DNA from: an uncultured Clostridia bacterium
GTDB lineage: Bacteria; Bacillota; Clostridia; Oscillospirales; Acutalibacteraceae
DNA: 64,000 nucleotides
Direction: 5' to 3'
Assembly (NCBI GenBank): GCA_946493765.1
Contig: CAMMAZ010000002.1
Location: 1-64,000, forward strand
The notes below the pieces were generated by a model. That model was given only the letters and a program-made list of their open reading frames with translations. It had not been told where the DNA came from and did not search any database. Of this stretch, positions 1 through 9,599 are shown piece after piece (positions within the stretch are counted from its first letter, which is position 1; the number at the start of each line of letters is the position of its first letter). A program made the position numbers and the translations under genes.

Positions 1-24
1 TTCTTGCTTGCGGTGAAGTTTTCT

Positions 25-55
25 AATTCTGTAACACATCATTGACAAACCTACA
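25..55. mobile_element. Terminal end of an insertion sequence running off the left edge of the window
   Basis: aattctgtaacacatcattgacaaacctaca is the exact reverse complement of the left end (11770-11800) of the complete IS at 11770-12832; sequence further left diverges from it. Confidence 0.75.
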
Positions 56-83
56 GATAACGTAAAAAACACAACGGCAAAAG

Positions 84-118
84 AAGCAGCAAAATTTTGT
101 CTGCTGCTTCTTTATATA
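84..118. terminator. Intrinsic terminator hairpin downstream of the minus-strand hydrolase gene
   Basis: aaagaagcagc...gctgcttcttt inverted repeat with T tract on the minus strand. Confidence 0.65.
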
Positions 119-185
119 CAATCAATATTATCCGATATTTGTATTTTTTGCAAACTTTACAGTTGGCAGCCGTTTGCCCATTGCT

Positions 186-1190
186 TTATTGCATGGATTT
201 GCGGAAGAAGTCCGCCATTTTATCAAACGGGATCACGTCGGTCTTATCATACAAATCGGTATGCACCGCGCCCGGAATGATCAGCAGTTCTTTGTTATCG
301 GCGTAGGGGCTGTCCTTGACCATACCGGCAAAGGCGTCTTTGCTAAAATAGCAGGAATGCGCTTTTTCGCCGTGGATGATCAGTACCGCACTGCGGATCT
401 CGTTGCTGTATTGCAAAATCGGCTGATTCATAAAGGACATGCAGCCGGTCACGTTCCAGCCGCCGTTGGAGTTTAAAGACCGCACATGGTAGCCGCGTTT
501 TGTTTTGTAGTAGTCGTGATAGTCTTTCACAAAGAAAGGCGCGTCCGCCGGCAGCGGATCCACCACACCTCCGCCAAGCGCATAGCTGCCGTTTTTGTAG
601 TCCGCAATCCGCTGTGCGTTCAGCGCTTTGCGTTTTTCATAGCGCGCCTGCTCACTGTCTTCTGCATCAAAATAGCCTTTTGCATTGACGCGGGTCATGT
701 CATACATGGTGGACGCGACCGTCGCTTTGATTCGCGTGTCCAGCGCCGCAGCGTTGAGCGCCATGCCGCCCCAGCCGCAAATGCCGATGATCCCGATCTT
801 CTCCGGGTCGACGTTATCCTGCACCGACAGAAAGTCCACCGCCGCCTGAAAATCTTCGGTGTTGATGTCGGGAGAGGCCATGTAGCGGGGACTGCCGCCG
901 CTTTCACCGGTGAAGGAGGGGTCAAAAGCGATGGTCAAAAAGCCGCGCTGTGCCATCGTCTGCGCATAAAGCCCCGAAGCCTGTTCCTTGACCGCACCGA
1001 ACGGTCCGCAGACAGCGATAGCAGCCAGTTTGCCGGACGTGTTTTTCGGTTCATAAAGATCGGCGGCAAGGGTAATGCCGTAGCGGTTGTGAAAGGTCAC
1101 CTTGCGGTGATCGACCTTGTCGCTCTTTGGGAAAGTCTTATCCCATTCTTGTGTTAAACTCAGTTTTTCTTGCATGAAAAATACCTCCAT
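186..1190 (-). CDS. Alpha/beta hydrolase (dienelactone hydrolase-like)
   Basis: 334-aa ORF with GICGWGGMALNAAA nucleophile-elbow-like motif and C-terminal GAVHTDLYD. Confidence 0.8.
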   Translation of the reverse strand: MEVFFMQEKLSLTQEWDKTFPKSDKVDHRKVTFHNRYGITLAADLYEPKNTSGKLAAIAVCGPFGAVKEQASGLYAQTMAQRGFLTIAFDPSFTGESGGSPRYMASPDINTEDFQAAVDFLSVQDNVDPEKIGIIGICGWGGMALNAAALDTRIKATVASTMYDMTRVNAKGYFDAEDSEQARYEKRKALNAQRIADYKNGSYALGGGVVDPLPADAPFFVKDYHDYYKTKRGYHVRSLNSNGGWNVTGCMSFMNQPILQYSNEIRSAVLIIHGEKAHSCYFSKDAFAGMVKDSPYADNKELLIIPGAVHTDLYDKTDVIPFDKMADFFRKSMQ

Positions 1191-1430
1191 TCACTTTTTG
1201 TCCTCTTTTTGCATGGTGTAGACCATGTGATCGAGGCAGTCGATTTTGTATTGCGCTTGATGCAGCTCCTCTAAAAGGGAGGCTTTGTGCCGGTAAAGCA
1301 GCCGGTACTGCTCCTTGCGTTTTTGTGTGCGCTCCAACTGCAAAAAATGTGCAATGCAAGCGGCGTCGCATCCGGCGTCGGACAGATTGCGCCGTATTTT
1401 AAAAATTCGATCGTCCGTGCTCGTATCCAT
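1191..1430 (-). CDS. Small conserved-looking hypothetical protein, adjacent to the hydrolase (possible MerR-partner type)
   Basis: 79-aa ORF directly upstream of and co-oriented with the hydrolase; helical, Cys-containing. Confidence 0.55.
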   Translation of the reverse strand: MDTSTDDRIFKIRRNLSDAGCDAACIAHFLQLERTQKRKEQYRLLYRHKASLLEELHQAQYKIDCLDHMVYTMQKEDKK

Positions 1431-1597
1431 CCGGCGTCACCTCCTGCTGTTTTTATTGTATGCCGATGCAATCAAAATAGCAAATACTTTGTTTCTATTC
1501 TGTGATATGCTTGACAGGCATTTTATAGCCAAAGCTAATAAAGGCGTGCGGGGATCGGGTGTGTAAACGAAATTGATCTGGAGAAAATCAGGCGTGC

Positions 1598-1634
1598 ATG
1601 AAAAAAGGCAAAACCGAAACGTTTTGCCTTTTTT
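1598..1634. terminator. Bidirectional intrinsic terminator
   Basis: aaaaaaggcaaaaccgaaacgttttgcctttttt inverted repeat. Confidence 0.7.
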
Positions 1635-1693
1635 CATTCTTTATCCATGCCAATACTGTGGGGTTAAATCCGGTGTTTGTGGGCAATTTAAAA

Positions 1694-2762
1694 TTACCCG
1701 TTCATGTTCAGGTTGCCGCTAAAACCGCCGGGACGTGCAAGCCCCTGCCGGATCAGTTGTGCATATTCCGTTTTCATGCCCAACAGCTTGATGCCGCGGT
1801 CAACGGTAAATCGATAAATTGTTTCCATGTCGTTCAAATGCGGCTGGGTGATATTGACACCAAAAAGGCCGGGGATGTCGCACATGCGGGAAATATAATG
1901 ATCGCCTCTGCCGCAGAAATGGATCGCGCCGCCGCCGTAGTGATCGAGCAGCTGCGCGTCATACGGCCGGGCAAATTCGGCATATTGCTCCGGCGATATA
2001 TTCATCGCGCTGTCGTTGCGCAGCATAATCACGCCGCGGTGCATGATGTTGGACCAGTGCGCGCGAAATTCGCCTTTTGGCGGGAAAAGGGAAAGCCATT
2101 GATCCATGAAGGCTTTGTAGGTATCGGTGACCAGCTGCAAAAGTGCATGGACAAGCTCCGGCTCGTCATACATGGCATAAAACATCTCGCACCCCCACAG
2201 CAGTTCGCAGATATCCAACGGCCCCTGCGTGTCCGGATGATAAACGGTGACAAATTGTTTGATGTTCGGATAATGCTCGAACACTTCGGCAAAGCATTCG
2301 CCCATGGCGAATACCTTAGCGCCAAGTCCCGCATTCAGATCCGGCATGCCTTTGTCGAGCAGCGCGCGAATTTGATCGGTGCCGCCCAGCGGACGGCTGG
2401 TCGGCAGCGTGTTGGTTTCATAGGGCATCATAAACATTTCGGCGCCGAAAAGGGAAGACAAAATAGCGGTTCCGTAATTCGCCCGCACACAGGGCACACC
2501 GTTACCTGCAAGCGCCGATGCAACGCCGCCGAGTTCCGACAGCAGCATCCATTCCTGATTTTCGACTGCATCATTGATGTTGATCGCCGGAAAGTCGGGT
2601 TTTTCGATCTTCTTTTTGCGGTTTGGAACGAAAATATCGCCGTCAAACCGGTCAAACAAAAAATCTTCCCATTGTTTTTGATAATCCAATTCGACCTGCG
2701 CATCGATCTGCCGTTCGAGCGCATCCAAAAGCCGCAGGGTGTTTGCACTGCATTGCAGCATG
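1694..2762 (-). CDS. Uroporphyrinogen decarboxylase (URO-D) family protein
   Basis: ORF trimmed to MLQCSANTLRLLDALERQ start; HFCGRGDHYISRMCDIPGLFGVNITQPHLNDM pattern typical of URO-D/methyltransferase family. Confidence 0.75.
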
Positions 2763-2906
2763 ATCTGTTCCCCCTTTTCGCTTGAAACTGCCAACAGTGT
2801 AGCACACTGTTTTGGCGTTGTCAACAAAAGAGAGCAGAAAGGACAAATAATTTTTATTGAACCTTTGCAAGGATTGTGAAAAAATAAAAAATTTTCGCAA
2901 AAGGGA

Positions 2907-2935
2907 TTGAAAACTATACTAATTTGGTATATTAT
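2907..2935 (+). promoter_or_regulatory. Putative promoter of the nifS operon with a palindrome in the spacer
   Basis: TTGAAA(2907)-17-TATTAT(2930); imperfect palindrome ATACTAATTTGGTAT at 2916-2930. Confidence 0.5.
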
Positions 2936-3031
2936 TAAAGCAAAGCAAAATCCGGCGGCGGGGCAATCGCGGATAAACGCGTCCCGCACGCGCGTTATAT
3001 TCATTATATTTATGATACGTAATCAAAAGGA

Positions 3032-4222
3032 ATGAACACAATGGAAAAACGATTTGTTTATGCCGACAATGCGGCGACAACCAAAATTTCACCGGCGGTG
3101 AAGCAAGCGATGATCGGCGCGCTCGATTTATACGGCAATCCCTCCAGCCTGTATGCGCTGGGAGATCAGGCGAAAGCGGCGATCGAAAAGGCGCGGGAAC
3201 AGTGCGCCAAAGCGATCGGGTGCGCGCCCGCTGAAGTGTTTTTCACGTCCGGCGGCACCGAAGCAGACAACTGGGCGATCAAGGGTGCGGCCGCGCGGCT
3301 GCGCAAAAAGGGCAAGACCCACATCATTTCCACCGCGTTTGAGCATCATGCGGTGCTGCACACATTGCAGGCGCTGGAAAAGCAGGGCTTTTCCGTCACA
3401 CTGCTGCCGGTACATGAAAACGGAATTGTCCGGGTGGAGGAATTGAAGGATGCCATTCGTCCCGAAACCGGCCTTGTTTCGGTGATGTTTGCCAACAACG
3501 AGATCGGCACCATCCAACCGGTTGCTGAAATCGGCGCGATCTGCCGGGAACGCGGCATTTTGTTTCATGTCGATGCGGTGCAGGCGATCGGCAGCCTGCC
3601 GGTGGACGTGCAGGCGCAAAACATCGATCTGCTTTCGGTTTCGGGTCATAAAATTCATGCGGTAAAAGGCATCGGCTTTTTATATATCCGCCGCGGCGTT
3701 GCGATCGATAACCTGATCGACGGCGGCGCACAGGAACGCGGCCGCCGCGCGGGAACGGAAAACGTGCCTGCGATCGTGGGACTGGGCAAAGCGATGGAAC
3801 TTGCCGCAACCGGTATTGCAGACCGCGCCGAAAAGATCGCAGCGCTTCGCGACCGGCTGATCGCCGGCGCGCTGCAAATCGAACGGTCACGGCTGAACGG
3901 AGACGCTAAAAATCGGCTGTGCGGCAACGCAAACCTTTGTTTTGAAGGTATTGAGGGAGAAAGCCTGCTTTTGATGCTGGACATGCAGGGCATCTGCGCT
4001 TCCAGCGGATCGGCCTGTACCTCCGGTTCGCTCGATCCGAGCCATGTGCTTTTGGCGATCGGTCTGCCGCATGAGATCGCGCACGGGTCGCTGCGTGTGA
4101 CCATCAACGAAGAAACCACGAAAGAAGATATTGACTATATCCTTGAAAAGCTGCCGCCGATCGTCGAACGGCTGCGGTCGATGTCCCCGCTGTGGGAACG
4201 GATCAAGTCGGAAGAAAAATAG
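3032..4222 (+). CDS. nifS: Cysteine desulfurase (NifS/IscS family)
   Basis: [31 protein letters not shown] (PLP lysine), [17 protein letters not shown] motifs. Confidence 0.95.
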   Translation: MNTMEKRFVYADNAATTKISPAVKQAMIGALDLYGNPSSLYALGDQAKAAIEKAREQCAKAIGCAPAEVFFTSGGTEADNWAIKGAAARLRKKGKTHIISTAFEHHAVLHTLQALEKQGFSVTLLPVHENGIVRVEELKDAIRPETGLVSVMFANNEIGTIQPVAEIGAICRERGILFHVDAVQAIGSLPVDVQAQNIDLLSVSGHKIHAVKGIGFLYIRRGVAIDNLIDGGAQERGRRAGTENVPAIVGLGKAMELAATGIADRAEKIAALRDRLIAGALQIERSRLNGDAKNRLCGNANLCFEGIEGESLLLMLDMQGICASSGSACTSGSLDPSHVLLAIGLPHEIAHGSLRVTINEETTKEDIDYILEKLPPIVERLRSMSPLWERIKSEEK

Positions 4223-4248
4223 AACAAAAGAATGGAGATGGATATTTG

Positions 4249-4674
4249 ATGTATACACAACAGGTCATGGATCATTTCACCAATCCGCGCAACGTCGGGG
4301 AAATCCCGGACGCCGACGGAATCGGCGAGGTGGGCAACGCAAAATGCGGCGATATCATGAAAATGTATATAAAGGTTGACAACGACGTGATCACCGATGT
4401 AAAATTTAAGACATATGGCTGTGGTTCCGCGATCGCAACCTCTTCGATTGCAACAGAAATGATCAAAGGGCATACAATAAAAGAGGCGTTGGAATTATCC
4501 AACCAGGCGGTGGTGGAAGCGCTCGGCGGCCTGCCGGCGCATAAAATCCATTGTTCCGTTCTGGCGGAACAGTCGATCAAAGCCGCGATCAGCGATTATT
4601 ACCAGAAAAACGGAATCGATCCGGAGCCGATCGTGGGTAAAATTCCGACCTGTGAAGACGGACACTGCCATTAA
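4249..4674 (+). CDS. nifU: Fe-S cluster assembly scaffold NifU/IscU
   Basis: HFTNPRNVGEIPDADGIGEVGNAKCGDIMKMYIKV and TYGCGSAIATSS motifs. Confidence 0.95.
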   Translation: MYTQQVMDHFTNPRNVGEIPDADGIGEVGNAKCGDIMKMYIKVDNDVITDVKFKTYGCGSAIATSSIATEMIKGHTIKEALELSNQAVVEALGGLPAHKIHCSVLAEQSIKAAISDYYQKNGIDPEPIVGKIPTCEDGHCH

Positions 4675-4696
4675 TTTTAGGAAAGAAGGATTGGCA

Positions 4697-4951
4697 ATGG
4701 AGTATGTTGCAAAAACAAAAGGCGTTTGTTCATCCGCCATTGAATTTGAGGTAGAGGACGGCATTGTGAAAAACGTGCATTTTACCGGCGGATGCAATGG
4801 GAACACACAGGGAATCGGCAAATTGGTCGAGGGTATGCCCGCAAAAGAAGTGATCCGCCGTTTAAAAGGCGTGAAATGCGGCATGAAAAACACATCCTGC
4901 CCGGACCAGCTCGCCACCGCTTTGCAAAAAGTGCTGGAAGAAGAGGAATAA
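4697..4951 (+). CDS. TSCPD domain-containing protein
   Basis: 84-aa ORF with CNGNTQGIGKLVEG and NTSCPDQL motif. Confidence 0.85.
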   Translation: MEYVAKTKGVCSSAIEFEVEDGIVKNVHFTGGCNGNTQGIGKLVEGMPAKEVIRRLKGVKCGMKNTSCPDQLATALQKVLEEEE

Positions 4952-4986
4952 TTCCGGCAGATCTTTCACATATCACAAAATGAAAT

Positions 4987-5024
4987 CACCCCTCTCCGGG
5001 ATCATCCCGAAGAGGGGTGATGTT
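4987..5024 (+). terminator. Intrinsic terminator of nifS-nifU-TSCPD
   Basis: atcacccctctccgggatcatcccgaagaggggtgat followed by gtttt. Confidence 0.8.
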
Positions 5025-5155
5025 TTATGGGTTGCAAAAAATTAACAGTGACGCTGTGAAAACAATTTACCGTGTGGTGTTCCATAGCATCGGGAGCTCC
5101 CGGCGAAGGGTTCATCCCTTCTGCGCTTTTAGGTTTTTCGCATTGCAGAAAGCAG

Positions 5156-5184
5156 TTGAAAAACAGGCGGGATTTTGGTATAAT
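5156..5184 (+). promoter_or_regulatory. Sigma-A type promoter
   Basis: TTGAAA-17-TATAAT immediately upstream of the coiled-coil gene. Confidence 0.8.
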
Positions 5185-5209
5185 AACAAAAAAAGTATCG
5201 ATTTTTGAA

Positions 5210-5794
5210 ATGAGCGTGATTGTTTTGGCAGAACAAGGGGTGTTCCGCACAAAAGTGTTCGGCGGGTTCAATAAAAAGGACGTGTTCCGCTATTTTGACG
5301 AGCTGCAAAACAGTTCCGGCGATGAAATCAAGCTGCTGAAAGAACAGTTAAAACAGCGGGATGAAACGCTGCAGGCCGATGCGGAGAAGATCAAGGAATT
5401 GTCGGATGCGCTGGTGGAACTGAAAAGTCAATATGACAGCCTGCGGCAGAAAGCCGAACAGGCCGATGCGGTGTTGGCGGAAAACCGTGCGCTGCACGAA
5501 CAGCTTTCACAGCTGCAGCTGGAAAAAGAAAGCGATTTGTCCTATAAAGCACGGTGCGATAATTTATCGCACAAGGTGGTCAAAGCACAGTCGGAAAACA
5601 TGCTGCTTAAAACCGCGATAGAAAAGGAAAAAATCAAAAATCAGTCGTTGCAGCATGCGATCGATGAGATTGCAAAGGTGCCGACCGGAAATTTGAGTGA
5701 AAAGTCGGAAGTGCTGGCGGATTTGTCGGAACTGATCGAATCCATGCTGCAAATCAAAGAAAAAATCCGCGATGCAAAACAGCAGTGCGAATAA
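5210..5794 (+). CDS. DivIVA-like coiled-coil protein
   Basis: N-terminal FRTKVFGGFNKKDVFRYFDELQN resembles the DivIVA N-terminus, followed by long heptad-rich coiled coil. Confidence 0.6.
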   Translation: MSVIVLAEQGVFRTKVFGGFNKKDVFRYFDELQNSSGDEIKLLKEQLKQRDETLQADAEKIKELSDALVELKSQYDSLRQKAEQADAVLAENRALHEQLSQLQLEKESDLSYKARCDNLSHKVVKAQSENMLLKTAIEKEKIKNQSLQHAIDEIAKVPTGNLSEKSEVLADLSELIESMLQIKEKIRDAKQQCE

Positions 5795-5809
5795 AGGGGC
5801 GTTGACAGA

Positions 5810-6343
5810 GTGGAAAACGAATTGCATACCTCGCAGCTGAAAGAAGCGGCAAAAACATTGCATGCCGGCGATCGGATCTTGTTGTCCGGGCCTGTGTTCA
5901 CCGCCAGAGATGCAGCGCATAAACGCATCCGGCAGTTGATCGAAACCGGAAAGCCGCTGCCGTTTGCGATGGAGGGTGCTGTGATTTATTATGCGGGACC
6001 GACCCCGACGCCGCCGGGATTGCCGATCGGTTCCTGCGGGCCCACCACTTCCTCCCGCATGGACCCTTATGCGCCGCAGCTTTTGGATATGGGGCTTGCC
6101 GCCATGATCGGCAAAGGCGGGCGCAGTAAGGCGGTGTGTGATGCGATCGTGCGCAACGGCGCGTTGTATTTATGTGCGGTCGGCGGCGCGGGCGCGCTTG
6201 CCTGCAAGCATATTCGTTCCTGTGAAGTGATCGCTTTTGATGATTTGGGTTGTGAATCGGTTAAAAAACTCGAATTCGACAGGTTCCCGCTGTTGGTTGC
6301 AATCGATGCGAAGGGGAATAATCTCTTTGTCCATGCGGATTAA
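5810..6343 (+). CDS. Class I fumarate hydratase / tartrate dehydratase beta-subunit (C-terminal domain)
   Basis: IYYAGPTPTPPGLPIGSCGPTTSSRMDPYAPQLLDMGLAAMIGKGGRS motif. Confidence 0.9.
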   Translation: MENELHTSQLKEAAKTLHAGDRILLSGPVFTARDAAHKRIRQLIETGKPLPFAMEGAVIYYAGPTPTPPGLPIGSCGPTTSSRMDPYAPQLLDMGLAAMIGKGGRSKAVCDAIVRNGALYLCAVGGAGALACKHIRSCEVIAFDDLGCESVKKLEFDRFPLLVAIDAKGNNLFVHAD

Positions 6344-6380
6344 AATAGCGGATATTTATTATATATAAGCATGGTGTATA

Positions 6381-6420
6381 AACGCCCGGAACGTTTTATC
6401 GTTCCGGGCGTTGTTTTTGT
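6381..6420. terminator. Intrinsic terminator
   Basis: aacgcccggaacgttttatcgttccgggcgttgttttt. Confidence 0.8.
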
Positions 6421-6429
6421 GCGGTATTT

Positions 6430-7626
6430 TTATTTTGACATGCTTTGCCGGGCGCCGCGGCGGGACAGCAGAATGCCTACAATCAAAAGCAGCGGGAAGA
6501 TAGCGGCGGCGAGCAATCCTTTTTTCAGGTCGTCGCCGAACCAGTCGGAAATGGTTCCGACCGCTGCCGGACCTGCCGTGCAGCCGAGGTCTCCGGCCAG
6601 CGCCAAAAGTGCGAACATGGCGGTGCCGCCGGTTTTCAGCGTTTTAGAAGCGGTGCTGAAGGTGCCGGGCCACATGATGCCGACCGACAGGCCGCAAAGC
6701 GCACAGCCGGCAAGACCGAGTGCCGGATGTGAAGAAAGCGCGGCGAGCAGGTAGCCGATCACGCAGAGGATGGCACAGCCGGTCATGAAAGGGGCCAGCC
6801 GGATTTTGTGGCTGCATTTGCCGTAGAAAAGGCGGGTTAGACCCATTAACAGGGAGAACATACAAGGACCCAGCAGGTCGCCGGTCGTTTTGTCGATTCG
6901 CAGACCGGATTCCGCAAATGCAGACGCCCATTGGCTCATGCCTTGTTCCGCCGCGCCGGCCGCGACCATCATGAGCAGCAAAACCCAGAAGATTCCGGTT
7001 TTGAAAAGCTGTGTGAAAGACATGCTTTCTCCGGATTCGACCAGTGTGTGAATGGGGACCTTTGCAAAATAAACGCTGTTGGCGATGGGGATCAGCGCCC
7101 AGAAAAGTGCGAGAATCTGCCAGTTTTGCGTGCCGAACAGCGCAAAAAACAGGGTGGACACACCGATCACAAAAACGCTGCCCCAACAGTAAAACGAATG
7201 CAGAAGACTCATGGCGCCGGATTTGCTGTTTGTCGGGCAGGCTTCAACGATCGGGCTGATCAGCACTTCCAAAAGACCGCCGCCGATCGCATAGACCGTC
7301 ACGGCGATGCAAATGCCGACAAACGGGGCGGGCAGGATTTCCGGGAGAACCGCTAAGAAAACAAGGCCGGCAGCTGCGAAAATATGCGCGGCGACGGCAA
7401 GGATGCGATAGCCGATTTTGTCGGCGACTTTTGCGCAAATCAGGTCGACAAGCAGCTGGATACCGAAATTGAAGGTGGTCAGCAATGCGATTTTGTCGAG
7501 AGAGATGCCGTATTGCGACCGGAAAGTCAAAAACAACAGCGGCGCAAAATTGTTGACGATCGCCTGGACAATGTAGCCGGTGTAGCAGGCGTAGATGGTG
7601 TGTTTGTAATTTTTGAGGGTGGACAT
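6430..7626 (-). CDS. MFS transporter
   Basis: 398-aa polytopic membrane protein with MFS-like repeats. Confidence 0.8.
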   Translation of the reverse strand: MSTLKNYKHTIYACYTGYIVQAIVNNFAPLLFLTFRSQYGISLDKIALLTTFNFGIQLLVDLICAKVADKIGYRILAVAAHIFAAAGLVFLAVLPEILPAPFVGICIAVTVYAIGGGLLEVLISPIVEACPTNSKSGAMSLLHSFYCWGSVFVIGVSTLFFALFGTQNWQILALFWALIPIANSVYFAKVPIHTLVESGESMSFTQLFKTGIFWVLLLMMVAAGAAEQGMSQWASAFAESGLRIDKTTGDLLGPCMFSLLMGLTRLFYGKCSHKIRLAPFMTGCAILCVIGYLLAALSSHPALGLAGCALCGLSVGIMWPGTFSTASKTLKTGGTAMFALLALAGDLGCTAGPAAVGTISDWFGDDLKKGLLAAAIFPLLLIVGILLSRRGARQSMSK

Positions 7627-7648
7627 GATTTTAAATTCCCTTCATTTT

Positions 7649-8530
7649 TTAATTTCCTTTGATAAAAATCGTTTTGAACAATGCTTTGAACGAAAATTCC
7701 TTGTGATAGATCATCACGTTGACCTGTGCGCCCAGCAGCAGGATCACCATGCTCATATAAAGCCACAGCATCAGCAAAACCACAGCGGCAAGGCTGCCGT
7801 AGACATGCGAAGGATTGGAAAAATGCTGGATATAAAGTGAATAGCCTAAAGAGAAAAGCACCCAGCTGCCGGACGCTAAGGCGGCGCCGGTGAAATGCGC
7901 GCGCAGCGGCATATCGCTTCTGGCCAGCGTTTTATAGCCAAGGACGAAAAGAAAGGTCAAGAAAATGAAATAGCAAAGATATTTGATGATATTGATGTCG
8001 TTTAAAAAGGATAAAATGCTGTTGGGACCGAACAGGAGATTGGAAATGTATTTTCCGAACAGCAGCAGCGTGACGGTGGTGATGATTATGAGCATGAACG
8101 CCACGGTGTAGATCAGCGAGAACAGCTGGTTGATGAGAAAGCTTTTGCGTTTTGGAATATCATAAATTTCCCGCAGTCCCTGGCTGATACTTTTAATGCC
8201 TCTTGAGGAGGACCACAACAGTGTGATCGCAGTGATGGAAAACATCGAGATGCTTTGGGTGTCGTGTGCGTTTTTTAAGATCTCATTGGCGTAGGGCACA
8301 AGCTCGGTCGGCAGGATCTCCCCCAGCAGCTCGTTGATGTCCGCTTGGGAAAAAGGAACAATCGCTTTTAAAATGGAAGAGAGCAAAACGATGAACGGCA
8401 CGGCGGAAACAATAATGAAAAAGGCTGCCTGCGCAGAAAACGCAAACAGATGGTTTTCGCTGATCCGCTGTGAAATCGCGGAGGTTTCGCTTCGCAGAGA
8501 GGAAAGCGTTTTTTTCGGTTGTTCTTTCAT
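7649..8530 (-). CDS. YihY/BrkB family inner membrane protein
   Basis: AFSAQAAFFIIVSAVPFIVLL, SSRGIKSISQGLREIYDIPKRKSF, GSLAAVVLLMLWLYMSMVILLLGAQVN motifs. Confidence 0.9.
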   Translation of the reverse strand: MKEQPKKTLSSLRSETSAISQRISENHLFAFSAQAAFFIIVSAVPFIVLLSSILKAIVPFSQADINELLGEILPTELVPYANEILKNAHDTQSISMFSITAITLLWSSSRGIKSISQGLREIYDIPKRKSFLINQLFSLIYTVAFMLIIITTVTLLLFGKYISNLLFGPNSILSFLNDINIIKYLCYFIFLTFLFVLGYKTLARSDMPLRAHFTGAALASGSWVLFSLGYSLYIQHFSNPSHVYGSLAAVVLLMLWLYMSMVILLLGAQVNVMIYHKEFSFKALFKTIFIKGN

Positions 8531-8719
8531 GGGTACCCTCTTTTTCTCCGCAATGCTGCGGGATCGTCAATTCTATTGTATGTGTTGATTTTGAAATCTA
8601 TTTTAAAAAGTCAAGGGAATTTTGTCGTTTAAAAAAATATTTATCTCCTAAACTCTGGAATGAAAAGCCGGTTTTGCGCGCATACTGAAGATAACAACAA
8701 AAAAAGGATCTGATGCTGC

Positions 8720-9499
8720 GTGGCTTATCATTTTAATAATAAAGTTGAAATCTGCGGCGTGAACACTTCCAATCTTCCGGTTTTAAAGGAAGCGGAAAAG
8801 ATGGAGCTTTTAAAACAGACCCGCGCCGGCGATACAAAAGCGCGGGAGAAGTTGATCTCCGGGAATTTAAAGCTGGTGCTCAGCGTGATCCAGCGATTTA
8901 TCAATCGCGGGGAAAATCCCGACGATTTGTTCCAGGTCGGCTGCATCGGGCTGATCAAAGCGATTGATAATTTTAATATTGAATTGGACGTGCGCTTTTC
9001 CACCTATGCTGTTCCGATGATTATCGGGGAAATTCGCCGGTATCTGCGGGACAACAATTCCGTGCGGGTGAGCCGGTCGCTTAAAGATACCGCCTACCGC
9101 GCCATGCAGGTCAAGGAAAAGCTGACGGCCAAAAAGAACCGGGAACCGACGGTGGAAGAAATCGCAAAGGAACTGGATCTGAGCAAGGAAGATGTGGTCA
9201 TTGCGCTGGAGGCGATCGTGGAGCCGGTGTCCCTTTATGAGCCGGTTTATTCCGACGGAGGCGACACCATTTTTGTGATGGACCAGGTCGGGGATAAAAA
9301 CGACGACAGCAACTGGCTGGATGAGATCCTTTTAAAAGAAGCGATGAAAAATCTCCCAAACAGAGAAAAACGGATTTTGCAGCTGCGCTTTTTTGGCGGT
9401 AAAACGCAAATGGAGGTCGCCAACGAGATCGGTATTTCCCAGGCGCAGGTGTCCCGGTTGGAAAAGGGCGCGCTGGATCGGATCAAAGGGAAAATTTAA
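8720..9499 (+). CDS. sigG: RNA polymerase sporulation sigma factor SigG
   Basis: NKVEICGVNTSNLPVL N-terminus and regions 2-4 typical of SigG. Confidence 0.93.
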   Translation: MAYHFNNKVEICGVNTSNLPVLKEAEKMELLKQTRAGDTKAREKLISGNLKLVLSVIQRFINRGENPDDLFQVGCIGLIKAIDNFNIELDVRFSTYAVPMIIGEIRRYLRDNNSVRVSRSLKDTAYRAMQVKEKLTAKKNREPTVEEIAKELDLSKEDVVIALEAIVEPVSLYEPVYSDGGDTIFVMDQVGDKNDDSNWLDEILLKEAMKNLPNREKRILQLRFFGGKTQMEVANEIGISQAQVSRLEKGALDRIKGKI

Positions 9500-9519
9500 A
9501 AGGGAAAATAGTTGATAAA

Positions 9520-9576
9520 CAAAAACACGGGCGCACAATAACCGCTTTGCGGATTATTATACGCCCGTGTGTTTGT
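9520..9576. terminator. Intrinsic terminator between sigG and the convergent PPIase gene
   Basis: acacgggcg...cgcccgtgtgtttgttttt. Confidence 0.75.
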
Positions 9577-9599
9577 TTTTTCAATAGAAATTTGTCATT

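Noticed and set aside
486-1157. 223-aa plus-strand frame
   Set aside because: Antisense to the alpha/beta hydrolase, low-complexity Val/Arg/His composition.
1598-2785. 395-aa plus-strand frame
   Set aside because: Antisense shadow of the URO-D family gene; no recognisable domain, begins inside a terminator hairpin.
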